Source of the DNA: Isoperla grammatica | Lineage: Eukaryota > Arthropoda > Insecta > Plecoptera > Perlodidae | Assembly (NCBI GenBank): GCA_945910005.1 | Contig: OX246749.1 | Location: 29,282,978 to 29,346,977, forward strand | DNA length: 64,000 nucleotides | Direction of reading: 5' to 3' | Shown here: positions 54,111-64,000 of the stretch, piece after piece | How the letters are laid out: every line of letters begins with the position of its first letter | Numbering within the stretch: the first letter of the stretch is position 1 | The notes under the pieces: model-generated | Told to the model about the DNA's origin: nothing | The model's database searches: none | Seen by the model: only the letters and a program-made list of their open reading frames with translations | Made by a program: the position numbers and the translations under genes

Positions 54111-57100
54111 TCCTCTTAATACAGGACAGTGGCCTAAACCTGCAGCGACACCTATAAAGCGCTCATCGCAAGCAAATACTGTATGTTCCCCTATACTTTG
54201 CTGAACACACGATTTCGGGCTGTTAAAGTTGCTATAAAATGGTTTTGAATTGTCCCAAAAGGAATAAAAAAAATGTCTTCTTACGAAGAATTAAATGCCC
54301 TTTCTTAGAAATTTATTTTATTCTAGTAAATATGTTCGTTTTGCAGCTGATGTTCATAGGTTTCCAGCCACATCGCGTTACAAAAGGTAATTGAGAATAT
54401 CTGAAAAACGGAACTATTGATTTTAAAATAAAAACATTCATAAGAAATAGCTTTCAATTCTCTACGGAATAAAATATTTTGATTTACATTCGGGACACAT
54501 TAAACATATTTGAAACCAATTTTAACAGATCAAAATCGGGAGTTCCGCCTACAGCCTTAAATAATATGACCATCATTTCAGATAGATATTGGCTACATTA
54601 CTACAGTTTATTATGCATTTGTTTCAATACATAGATGGATAAGCATTGTACAAACCAGCTATATTCACCGTATCACCGCTTGCCGCTAGAGCGCACTAGT
54701 GTTGCGTGTCGCCGCTGTCTAGTGTGTTTGTCCTGTATTATTCTACTACGGTATTTGGTATCACCATGAGACGGTACAGGCTTGTCCCACACGGCTTGGG
54801 TGTTCTAAAAAGCCATATGCGCACCAAGTCAAGGGAAACCTCTCAGAAGGGTATCAGTTTTCTAAATTATTTGACATTTTTAACGACGGTCTGGTATTTG
54901 TCTTGGAGGGGAGGTCAGAGGTTGTTACCACGCCGAGGGTGAGAGCTTCCACTTCAAGGCTAAGTACCAGGCTAGTCCATTTTCAGGCCACTACACCTCC
55001 TAGTTAGGGTAAACCAAATTCAAAATCTTCTATGGCGAAACAATAAATGAGCCTTCTGATTGGTCGCCCTAAGAACACAGGGGCAAGTTTGGAGCCGGAG
55101 TCCTGAGGGACGGGTTTAGAACGAAGACGGCCTTGGGCCGAGTAGGTCGGTTTTTCTGACGTCAGACGGCCGCGGGCCGCAAGGAGGTGTAAAGAGAGAC
55201 AATGGCCGAATAGGTCGGTTTTTAGGCGTACGACGGCCGCGGGCCAAGGAGTACAGAGACAATGGCCGGGTTGACCTAGTGAGTAAAGTATTGTTTTTGA
55301 AGTAATCATCTTTAAATATACCTAAAATTAATTAATAAGTACAAATGATACGAATCAACGAACGAGACATTACGCAATTATAGAACTATCGGTAACAATA
55401 GACGACCACAACAACACCAAAGACAATAAACCACCCACGCTCTCCGGCTGCATCTACCAACCCATCGCCAACATCGATCATCATCATCACCATCGCCATC
55501 CGTACATCAAGCCATCTCCAGCCAGCGCTACAACAGGTATCGTTACTACTTTTTTTACCAATACTATGGCCATAGGGAGGTAGAATAGTAATAACGATAT
55601 TTATTCCAGATTTTATTCTTCATTCATTCATTTTTGTTTATGTATTGCATTTTCATTTTTGTGTCTGTATCTCATTTGTGTCATTAATATTATTAAACAT
55701 TAAGATTTGTATTTTATTAAATTATATTTTATTTTCTATTATCCTACAACCATAAATTCATATTTTTATTTAAGCAACAACAACTTTTTAATATATATTT
55801 TTTGTGCTCTACAACCCAAAGTTTGAGCTAGCTGAGGGTTTGTTTTCATTTTATTTTCATTTTAATTTATCCTTACTGTCTCAACCACTTGCCGCTAGAG
55901 CGCACTAGTGTTGCGTGTCGCCGCTGTCTAGTGTCATTGGGTTTATAATATAGGGGGTCGTTTGTTTATTATTATTTATTACTTCTGACATTTTTTAAAT
56001 TAATATTTACATCGGAATTGAATGCACAAAACTCTTATCTCTCTTTTCGATCTACATTTTTAACATAAAAACAATCTCAAAATGTTCGCCGTTCAAAATA
56101 TTTTCGTGAACCATTAGAAATCAGCTCGCGACCCACAGTTTAGGAAGCACTGGCTAGACCCAAAGATATGATCTCGAATTTTTTAATTTCGCCTTGTTCT
56201 ATTGACATACGTTAAGTATTTACAAGATTACATGTAATATAGTTGTATCAGAACGTATGCAATTAAGTAGGTCCATGCAACATCCCGATCAAAGCTTATC
56301 GGCATGTTGACGATATGGGTGTGTCGCTGTCGGCTTGGCCATCCCAGTGAAACGGTAAGACCACAAGGTAAAGTGCAAGCTGGCTGGCTACGGAACAGGT
56401 GGTGGAATGCAGATAACGCCAAAATTCCAGGAACGCGAGATCATTGACGAGACCGTCCGCTGGCGTGGTATTTGGATTCGCAATTTATTTACTCATCTTC
56501 CACAATGTCATGTAAAAAACCGTTTACGGAATAAATAATGGTTTCAGCAACCAAAGCTGTTGCCAATAGACACAGAAACAGTATACAAAATGTGGATACA
56601 AAATGCATTACAAAACGAGAATGTTCAAATAACACTGTTTGTTTATACACACTCTGTATACATATCCTCTTTCCTAACCTCCTCGGCGATAAAGTGGGGC
56701 GGTATGAGCCGGTATGCATACCCTAAAAATACCGACGGTATACCATACCGGCACTAATTTGTATCGATTGTAAACATATTGACGAATTATGTTGAACCTT
56801 TTGTTTTACTTGGTTTAGTATTTACATTTGCTCATACAATGTTTTTTTATACAGAAATTGTTTCAATTTTTATTTTTTCACCACCAATGTACGTAAAGAC
56901 AAGCGTTGATTCCTCTTTAAAGGAATTTCAACATGTTCGTGACAAAACACCCTAAAATAATCTCTGCGGGGTTTATCTGGACCATGCCCCCCAGACCCCC
57001 CCCCCCCCCCCCTCCCCGCCCACGTACACACTTTTGTCTGATTTACACAGCATTAGTGCATACCGTCACTTCTCCAAGGCCACTTTAACCACTCTCTTAC

Positions 57101-58070
57101 TCTTTCTTCTTCTTTCTTTTACCTAACTGAAACATAACTTGAGAAAATTATTGAACTTGAGTTGCATATTTATCAAGTGAAAGAACTCCGCTTAGGCTAT
57201 ACATTCATACAATTTAGATCCAATAATGTAAATCTTCTTCACTTTTGTCATGTTGCTAGGGTGCAAATCACGTTCGTGCTCATTATCATAAGACAGAATT
57301 GTTGAAATACTAGCCCAAAATAAACGACTTCCTTAATTTTTTGTCTCACTTTAAAGGATCGAAACCCTAACGCGATATAATACAAATTAAATCTATTGAT
57401 ATAAAAGTTATAGCGTAAACTATAAGTCACATACCCACTCCATGAATTACCTATACATTATTTCCAAGTTAATAATATTCACGGCCGTTTTATTTATTTG
57501 GTCGTGACGTAGCATTTACTATAGGTCTCTTAAAACAACTTCGGTAATGCTTTCGTCATCAATCAATGACGGCTGCCGCTCACCCACCCGTGACGGAAGC
57601 ATTCCCGAGGATGTTTTACTAGTTCCGTGCCGGCAGCATCGGCGGGAGACGAGAGGTACGTCGTACGCGCGTCATTGCAAACGAACTATTAGCCGTAGCA
57701 CCCAATGCCGTAGCTACTCTTCCTATTCAATGCTTGAACGAGATGTTTCATAATGAGGAAAATTGATTCTAAATACGATTGTTTCCCGTATTTATACGCA
57801 TACTTAAAAACTCTGGTTAGTATATTTTAAGATAACATACTTGGCATTTAGTAAGTCTTGACATAATACGACATGCATGTTGTTTACGTCCACACAGAAC
57901 TCTAAAAAGCAATGTCGCATCGACATTCGAATCGACTTGAGCAAAAACACATCAATAATTGTGATTGTTAGTAACTCTACCCGGAGTCGTTTATTTCAAA
58001 TGTAATTTTATTATCGAAAAAACATAATGTAGGCATGAATGTAGGTAACATGAATGTGTAGGCTTACCGT

Positions 58071-58080
<10 letters not shown>
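54111..58080. other. long stretch without recognised genes
   Basis: Contains two solo units of the GCGCACTAGTGTTGCGTGTC repeat (about 54675-54730 and 55890-55935), a GGCCGCGGGCC-containing short repeat at 55090-55275, and a poly-C run near 56995-57015. Open frames here have no splice context and no recognised motif. Confidence 0.45.
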
Positions 58081-58084
<4 letters not shown>

Positions 58085-58102
<18 letters not shown>

Positions 58103-58905
58103 TTAAACCATTTTATTCTTATCTCGTATTCTTCTACACAAAAACATAACACAAATACATTGTTTACACTAAATAAACAAATTAACTAAATAAACCATAA
58201 TAATATAAGATAAGAAGCCTGCATAAGAGCTATCTCTTGTGCGCGGCCTGTCCTAGATATATACATAAAGTAAAACGAAAACAAGACGAGTGCTACAGAT
58301 TAATATTATAGTCCTGATTTCCAGAGGCAATTGATTAAACATGTAGTACGGACCAAGGTAATTGATATGCCTTTGACCAATAAGTTTATATCTTTTAGGA
58401 ACATCTTATATCAATTTATAAGTGTCTTCATTACGTAGCCAAGTATCTCGTAAAAGAGGTTTATTGTCAGCACAGTAATAACTACGAAATTTGAATGTAT
58501 GAATCATCGTAGCAATAAAATATAGGTGGCTTGGATCTGCTACTTAACTGATCTCTAAAGTCGATCTAGTAGAGTATCCTCTAGGCTTCATTAATATTAT
58601 TTTCAATAGTAATCTTTGTATAACTATAAGGGGGTTCAGATTGGACCTAGAAGTGCCACCCCAGTTGATAATCCCATACTGCAAAATAGATTGACCTAAC
58701 GACTTATAAACTAAAAATAGTAGTTTTCTACTGATTATATGTCGCAGGCGATAAAATATATACAACATGTTTCTAATTTTTTGCACACAAGTGTCAATAT
58801 GTTCTTTCCATCGCAGGTTACAATCGATTACTATTCCTTTTTTAATTTCCAAGCAATCACAAATATCACCCTCTGGACAATCGTCAATAAATTGAACCTC
58901 AACAA
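58085..58905 (-). pseudogene. LINE reverse-transcriptase C-terminal fragment
   Basis: Minus strand from about 58905: VQFIDDCPEGDICDCLEIKK, then GIVIDCNLRWKEHIDTC, RNMLYIFYRLRHIISRKLL, YKSLGQSILQYGIINWGG. The xIDxNLxWKEHI and QYGIxxWGG blocks are typical of the region after the catalytic core in jockey/CR1-like non-LTR retrotransposons. The frame stops at about 58545; a further LINE-like segment (NYLGPYYMFNQLPLEIRT) follows in a shifted frame. An AAT tail at 58076-58104 marks the 3' end. It is truncated and frameshifted, so non-functional. Confidence 0.8.
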
Positions 58906-59479
58906 TTGAGCCTCAATAAATTGAACCTCAACAATTGAGCCTCAATAAATTGAAAAATGAACTTCTGGAATATCATCGATATCAGCTCACAAACAAAACC
59001 ATGATACTTGCCGTTCAGTTGCATTTCATATTATTAATACTTTATTTTATTGCGACATTAAATTCATTGTCTAGCTGTAGACAGAAAGAAGAAATATACC
59101 CAAGTGAAAATATCTCGGGATTGTTTTTCAGGCCCGTAAAGTGCCATGGGTTTTATATATTATACCCAAATTTATAATCCAACTCTGGCGTGTGGTCTAA
59201 TTGATTTCAAATCATGCGCGCAATTCGTGTTGAAGTAGTTGCGTACTCCGTCGCTACAAGCGCTAGTATAGATTGATTGACTGAGCAGAAGAGGCCGGCT
59301 ACATCTAGTTTGTCATGACAGATCTACGCTGCGCTGCGATCAGTGCGGTCAATTGCGACTGTGAGCAACGCCATCTCTTGGTGTCATGACACAGGACCGC
59401 GCAGGCTGAGGCCGATAAAAGAAAATCCTCTTCCCTATATTATAAACCCAATGCTAGTGTGTTCAACACATGTATTATT

Positions 59480-59785
59480 CTACTACGGTATTTGGTATCA
59501 CCACTTGCCGCTAGTGCGCACTAGTGATGCGTGTCGCCGCTGTCTAGTGTGTTGAACACGGCCAGTGTCCTGTATTATTCTACTACGGTATTTGGTATCA
59601 CCACTTGCCGCTAGTGCGCACTAGTGATGCGTGTCGCCGCTGTCTAGTGTGTTAAACACGGCCAGTGTCCTGTATTATTCTACTACGGTGTCTAGTATCA
59701 CCACTTGCCGCTAGTGCGCACTAGTGATGCGTGTCGCCGCTGTCTAGTGTGTTGAACACGGCCAGTGTCCAGTATTATTCTACTT
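59480..59785. repeat. ~100-bp tandem repeat upstream of locus LB
   Basis: Three units of TGTATTATTCTACTACGGTA, CACTTGCCGCTAGTGCGC, ACTAGTGATGCGTGTCGCCG and CTGTCTAGTGTGTTGAACAC. Solo diverged units occur near 54675 and 55890. The array ends about 30 bases before the first LB coding sequence. Confidence 0.85.
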
Positions 59786-59812
59786 CAGTATCAGATGTAT
59801 TCCATGTGAGCC

Positions 59813-60011
59813 ATGCCCTCGATCTGTACTTCAAACAAAATGCCGCGATTGGTGCCAGATAAGGAAGTGGGCGTGGTCTATACAACATCCGGTCCCATGG
59901 ATACAGACGATTGCTGCCGTGTTTCAGAAGTTCTTATTGTGGTCTGCCTAAACGAGCAATATGTACGGTGGGATATTATTGCGCTACTACGGCGTTGCAG
60001 TGGTGGCTATG
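59813..60011 (+). CDS. LB exon: N-terminal module, first part
   Basis: The open frame from ATG 59813 ends at TATG|GTAAGT in phase 1. An in-frame TGA at 59807 limits extension. A splice acceptor at about 59904 (ATACAG before ACGATTGC) is an alternative start of the exon. It encodes CCRVSEVLIVVCLNEQYVRW and RRCSGGYG. Confidence 0.55.
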
Positions 60012-62620
60012 GTAAGTTTGTGTAAGATATTATTGGCCCCGAATGGAAGGGTATCCCAAAGGTGAGAGTACTACCTAAAAGTTAATTTTCAGAACTGGCT
60101 CTAAAATCCAAAATTAAATCCAAAAATCCAAAAACCTACCCCGACTCGGTTACGTTGGAATCAAGGTCTCCCATTTACCGGGAGGGCTTTTTGACCCCTT
60201 TAGCTAGATCACCGGGACTAGGAATGTAATGCTGACATTTCATGACTCAATACTTTCGTCAAACTAATTGAATTCTAGAACTAAAGCGAATCAAAAACAG
60301 TTTATAAAAAACTGCAACAATGTAGATTCTATTAATTGACGCTTTATTGTGCTTGAGTTCAATACGTCTGACGAAAGTATTGAACCGTGTAATGTGGGTG
60401 TAATGTTTGGATATTGTGCATTACAATTATAAATTCAACAATAATAAATTCTGTCTACAGAGTTTAGTCGCTTAAAATTAAAGTCTCCTACTGAAAATCA
60501 GTTTCATTACAGAGTGGGTAGACTCTAAATGTGAATTGATTTCATTTATTTAATCTAATTTATTGGTTAAAATATATATAATATTATTATAATATAAAAT
60601 AATAATAAATATAATAATATAATAATATAATATATAATAATATAAAATTAAATATAATCCTGTTTAAGCTTTCAGGCAGCGGCCGTCTCGTAACTGCAAA
60701 CCATGACGACTCAATGGGGTCGCCACTTCTTGCGCCTCACCAGACAGTGGCCTTCCGACCTTTTATACAGGTACGTAGAGACTAAGAAGATTGAGGAATC
60801 ATTTGAGTGATTAATATATGGTAAAGTTGCCCCAACGAAAGTATTCTGATGCTTACGACACATCCGAGTCCAAGGTGACAACTTAATATTCTACTTCTCT
60901 TTTTCCTACCATCTAATCTAAACAGGTCCATTGGGGATTATTTAAGACCTTCCGTTGGTAACCTGTAACGGTGGGTGTGGCCAAACCGCCTGTGCAAAGG
61001 ACCAAGCCGAACCGTGCATTTACGAATATGTGAAAAAACACCAGGTATCTGTTGATTTTCTTTCAATTGGTGCGGTTGAAAGGGGCAGTAGACAATGACC
61101 TGAGATCGGTATGCGAATACTTTCGTTAGGACTAGTATAGGTTAAATATTATAACAGTGTTTTGTTGTTGTATGCTTTATAGGCTATCTTCTCTATGGGG
61201 TCTGGCTGTCCCGGTCTTAAGTCTAAGACAGCCAAGATGAGCTGCTCTCACCCCTCGGAGACTGTCCCACACTGTCCCACACTGTCCTCACAGCTTGTTG
61301 TGTGTTCTCTCTAGGCTATCTTCTCTATGGGGTCCGGCTGTCCCGGCCTCAAGTCTAAGACAGCTAAGATGGTCTGCTCTCACCCCTCGGAGACTGTCCC
61401 ACACTGTCCCACACTGTCCTCACAGCTTGTTGTGTGTTCTCTCTAGGCTATCTTCTCTATGGGGTCCGGCTGTCCCGGCCTCAAGTCAAAGACAGCTAAG
61501 ATGGTCTGCTCTCACCCCTCGGAGACTGTCCCACACTGTCCCACACTGTCCTCACAGCTTGTTGTGTGTTCTCTCTAGGCTATCTTCTCTATGGGGTCCG
61601 GCTGTCCCGGCCTAAAGTCTAAGACAGCCAAGATGGTCTGCTCTCACCCCTCAGAGACTGTCCCACACTGTCCCACACTGTCCTCACAGCCTGTTGTGTG
61701 TTCTCTCTAGGCTATCTTCTCTATGGGGTCCGGCTGTCCCGGCCTCAAGTCAAAGACAGCTAAGATGGTCTGCTCTCACCCCTCGGAGACTGTCCCACAC
61801 TGTCCCACACTGTCCTCACAGCTTGTTGTGTGTTCTCTCTAGGCTATCTTCTCTATGGGGTCTGGCTGTCCCGGCCTCAAGTCAAAGACAGCCAAGATGA
61901 GCTGCTCTCACCCCTCAGAGACTGTCCCACACTGTCCCACACTGTCCTCACAGCTTGTTGTGTGTTCTCTCTAGGCTATCTTCTCTATGGGGACTGGCTG
62001 TCCCGGTCTTAAGTCTAAGACAGCCAAGATGAGCTGCTCTCACCCCTCGGAGACTGTCCCACACTGTCCCACACTGTCCTCACAGCTTGTTGTGTGTTCT
62101 CTCTAGGCTATCTTCTCTATGGGGTCCGGCTGTCCCGGTCTTAAGTCTAAGACAGCTAAGATGAGCTGCTCTCACCCCTCGGAGACTGTCCCACACTGTC
62201 CTACACTGTCCTCACCGCTTGTTGTGTGTTCTCTCTAGGCTATCTTCTCTATGGGGTCCGGCTGTCCCGGTCTTAAGTCTAAGACAGCCAAGATGAGCTG
62301 CTCTCACCCCTCGGAGACTGTCCCACACTGTCCTACACTGTCCTCACCGCTTGTTGTGTGTTCTCTCTAGGCTATCTTCTCTATGGGGTCCGGCTGTCCC
62401 GGTCTTAAGTCTAAGACAGCCAAGATGGTCTGCTCTCACCCCTCAGAGAATATGTCCCAGGGGATAGACTGCAGTAAGACTGTCCCATCAAGTACCAAGG
62501 TGACCTTCACCTGTCCCAACAACACGGTGATACTGGAGAAGTACAACACCATCATCTGTGGGACTCCCGCTAAGAGGAAATGGAGCGGCAAGGTGGTTAG
62601 GTGCAAGGCTGCACCTGCAG
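59813..62620 (+). CDS. locus LB: second sushi-containing lectin-family gene (5' part)
   Basis: Exons 59813-60011 (5' end uncertain), 60676-60770 and 62371-62620 join in phase. They encode a Cys-containing N-terminal module (VLIVVCLNEQYVRWDIIALL, RRCSGGYG, then TVAFRPFIQ) and a sushi-like module close to that of LA. A further Cys-rich candidate exon (60927-61044) would change the frame by one base. The gene has no stop after the sushi module and the donor at 62621 leads out in phase 1, so mucin and lectin exons are expected downstream, outside the window. The N-terminal module has only a weak resemblance to galactose-binding (SUEL) lectin repeats and is left unnamed. The ATG at 59813 lacks a clear signal peptide, so an upstream exon is possible. 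Confidence 0.65.
60225..60405. mobile_element. MITE related to 12207-12379
   Basis: Left ACTCAATACTTTCGTC with GAATTCTAGAACTAAAGCG and right GACGAAAGTATTGAACCGTG are inverted, in the same layout as the TTA-flanked element at 12207-12379 but with different arm sequence. It lies in the LB intron. Confidence 0.6.
60455..60545 (+). mobile_element. SINE family 2, tail fragment
   Basis: TTAGTCGCTTAAAATTAAAG, CTGAAAATCAGTTTC and GGGTAGACTCTAAATGTGAA match the reverse of 6165-6245 and 38150-38225. Confidence 0.7.
60676..60770 (+). CDS. LB exon: N-terminal module, second part
   Basis: Acceptor GCTTTCAG at 60675, donor CAG|GTACGT, phase 1 to 0. It encodes SGRLVTANHDDSMGSPLLAP and HQTVAFRPFIQ. Homologous to the LA exon 38586-38674, two codons longer. 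Confidence 0.75.
60927..61044 (+). CDS. LB candidate Cys-rich exon with a phase conflict
   Basis: TCTAAACAG acceptor and CAG|GTATCT donor bound 118 bases. The 3' part reads TCNGGCGQTACAKDQAEPC, IYEYVKKHQ in the frame required by the next exon, but the 5' end in the frame supplied by the previous exon hits TAA after 11 codons. A single-base change in this copy, another acceptor, or exon skipping (neighbouring exons join in phase without it) are all possible. Confidence 0.45.
61183..62370 (+). repeat. nine 132-bp tandem copies of a splice acceptor plus truncated sushi exon
   Basis: Units start at 61183, 61315, 61447, 61579, 61711, 61843, 61975, 62107 and 62239, each preceded by (CTCTCT)AG and beginning GCTATCTTCTCTATGGGG; the first has a different upstream (TGCTTTATAG). 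Each keeps about 80 bases of exon to CTCACCCCTCGGAGA, then ACTGTCCCACACTGTCC and TTGTTGTGTGTTCTCTCTAG. In the exon frame each ends with TAG formed by the next acceptor, so only the last copy (62371) leads to a complete sushi exon. Confidence 0.9.
62371..62620 (+). CDS. LB exon: sushi-like module (complete copy)
   Basis: Acceptor TTCTCTCTAG at 62370 and donor GCAG|GTATAG; phase 0 to 1, as in LA. It encodes SMGSGCPGLKSKTAKMVC, GIDCSKTVPSSTKVTFTC, PNNTVILEKYNTIICGTP and WSGKVVRCKAA. Six cysteines are conserved with LA, and about 70% of residues match by eye. Confidence 0.85.
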
Positions 62621-62984
62621 GTATAGAGAACTCAAAACCAACATAGATAGCGCTGCTAAGCAAACTCTTTTCAGCGCCATTGATGAATAATAACGATAAA
62701 ACAACAACGAACATTGACAGCTAAGCCACTCATAAAAGAAGTTATTTTCTTGCCACCAGAATGCATCTGGTATATTTTGACTTTTGAGTGCCCTATAAAA
62801 AGACCGGAGACCACAATAATAGCGCCGCAGGCGAAACATTTTTAAAACTCGTGAATTCTTTAAAAAATGGCGTGTATGCAATGTCAAAATAATGAATTTA
62901 AAATATAAACATATTATAATTATGTACACATATATATACATATTATAATTATGTACACACATATATATATATTTATGTGTGTGT
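62621..62984. other. LB intron sequence after the sushi exon
   Basis: AT-rich with short TA-repeats near 62930-62975. No exon recognised to the end of the window. Confidence 0.4.
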
Positions 62985-63265
62985 AGTTCTGTAGGTTTTC
63001 GTGAACTGAAGAAAATGTAGTAAAAGGTATTCGAGTTTGTGTCCACGTAACTTGCTTTCTAGAGACTGGTTGTTGGCCCCGGTTCTCAGCCTCTGAAACG
63101 ACAACGGATTATCCTGAAGATGGCAATTACGATTTTGCCGAAACGTCGAGACAATGACAATGGCCCATTTCTGGGCCAGCAAAGCAATCTCTAGAAAGCA
63201 AGTTACGTGGACAAAACCTGGAAAACCTATTATTATACTACATCTTCAGTTCGCGAAAACCTAGA
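62985..63265 (+). mobile_element. palindromic retroelement-like unit with hammerhead-like core
   Basis: Arms of about 75 bases (TTTTCGTGAACTGAAGA, TGTCCACGTAACTTGCTTTC, TAGAGA and the reverse TCTCTAGAAAGCAAGTTACG, TGGACA, CTTCAGTTCGCGAAAA) flank a loop of about 125 bases. The loop contains CCTGAAGATGGCAATTACG, ATTTTGCCGAAACGTCG. The CTGAAGA / GGCAA..TTGCC / GAAAC order resembles a hammerhead ribozyme core (CUGANGA, stem II, GAAA), as found in the terminal repeats of Penelope-like elements. No reverse transcriptase is in the window; assignment is tentative. Confidence 0.5.
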
Positions 63266-63477
63266 GAACAACATAATATATGTATATATGTATATAAATA
63301 TATTTTATATAATATAATATATATAATAATATACGAACAATAATGCCAATTAAACATTATTTGAAACAGAATCATTATCCTACACAAAATTAAAAACCCA
63401 TGTTTTTAAATTGCGACCACAAAACTCTGATATAAAAAAAAAGTATGATATTCTTTCTTTAATTCAGGATATTTGTA

Positions 63478-63559
63478 GGGGTGCTGTGCCACCCTCCAAA
63501 CAATCCGGGGGGTGCTACACCCCCTGAGCCCCCACATGGTCGGCGCCTCTCGCCCTGCC
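63478..63559 (-). mobile_element. end of a hAT-like element related to 12629
   Basis: Read on the minus strand from 63559: CAGGGCGAGAGGCGCCGACC, ATGTGGGGGCTCAGGGGGTG and TAGCACCCCCCGGATTGTTT. This parallels the left end of the element at 12629 with a 4-base insertion near the tip. The other end was not found. Confidence 0.65.
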
Positions 63560-64000
63560 ATACATGTGATGTGTTCAGAGTTTTGTCCCCGAGGGTGCTA
63601 TTTTAAATCCCGGGGGTGTAGACATCGAATGAGGGGGGGGGGGGAGCAAATTTTCAAAACCACCACTGCTTCCACATTACTTTTACTTATAAACTATCAA
63701 GTGTTATGATACAAAAAAATACTATTAAAAAAACTATTTACGCACAATATATATGTTCAACAAATGTGAAAGTGTAGGTCTACCGTGTTGGCATGTTTAT
63801 TCAGAGCTGGCCACTTGATGGCCGGTTCAAAATTGAGAAGTGGTTGAGTTAAGTAGATCTGGGCGCTTCTCTGTTTTTTTCTGCTTGTTTCAGTTCTCTT
63901 GTCATGTATACTTTTGTGACACTCAGAAAACAGTAATTATTTATTAAAGCTTCAAAGCAATATTTTCGTGCCATTTCAAATCAAGTAATATTATAAAGAG
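63560..64000. other. window end, unassigned
   Basis: A G-run near 63633-63643 and AT-rich unique sequence. No gene recognised; LB probably continues beyond. Confidence 0.4.

Noticed and set aside
61295..62012. Open frames with 44-residue repeats (LSRLSSLWGPAVPAS)
   Set aside because: Out of frame with the sushi exon whose truncated copies make the array; a by-product of the 132-bp period.

Overview
The window is eukaryotic: a repeat-rich, AT-rich, intron-bearing genome. Evidence includes GT-AG introns with matching phases, tRNA- and 5S-derived SINEs, a LINE fragment, many inverted-repeat DNA transposons and long simple-sequence tracts. The coding content (sushi/mucin/C-type-lectin genes, a CACTA-like transposase and a BEND5-like BEN protein) fits a marine invertebrate metazoan, possibly a deuterostome. 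The species cannot be fixed from sequence alone.

Host genes. Three related loci form a family of secreted lectin-like genes on the + strand. Locus L0 (about 1097-1837) is a decayed Thr/Ala-rich mucin exon. Locus LA (exons 38586-38674, 43799-44042, 44459-45391, 47244-47492, 50152-50315) encodes a short N-terminal module, a six-cysteine sushi-like module, a 311-residue Thr/Ala/Pro mucin stalk and a C-terminal C-type lectin-like domain with stop; every junction keeps phase. Locus LB (59813 to at least 62620) repeats the N-terminal and sushi modules and probably continues past the window. In LB the sushi exon is preceded by nine truncated tandem copies of its own splice acceptor plus exon start.

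Mobile DNA. From 11.8 to 35.6 kb there is a readable nest of insertions. A GGGGAGGC-ended MITE (11798-35582) is split by a small element with a 9-bp duplication (11969-12562) and by a hAT-like element with an 8-bp duplication (12629-35557). Inside the latter, a TAA microsatellite received a CACTG-ended element (13184-35258). That element received a 13.7-kb autonomous-looking CACTA/EnSpm-like transposon (17256-30998). The innermost element has matched termini, subterminal ACTAATATCAGTA-type repeats, an 877-residue transposase in three phase-0 exons (24965-29789, +) and a divergent head-to-head BEN-domain gene in six exons (24420-19433, -).

Other regions. A fold-back element at about 9.3-11.0 kb carries a 660-bp (CCCACGT)n core. 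Two copies of a 90-bp-repeat element lie at 2.35-3.22 and 42.9-43.7 kb, the second just upstream of the LA sushi exon. A GCCGGGC-rich repeat element spans 39.8-41.96 kb, a roughly 1-kb ATT/AAT tract 51.2-52.2 kb, and a palindrome with a hammerhead-like core sits near 63.1 kb. The rest is SINE, MITE and unique non-coding DNA in which I recognise no further genes.
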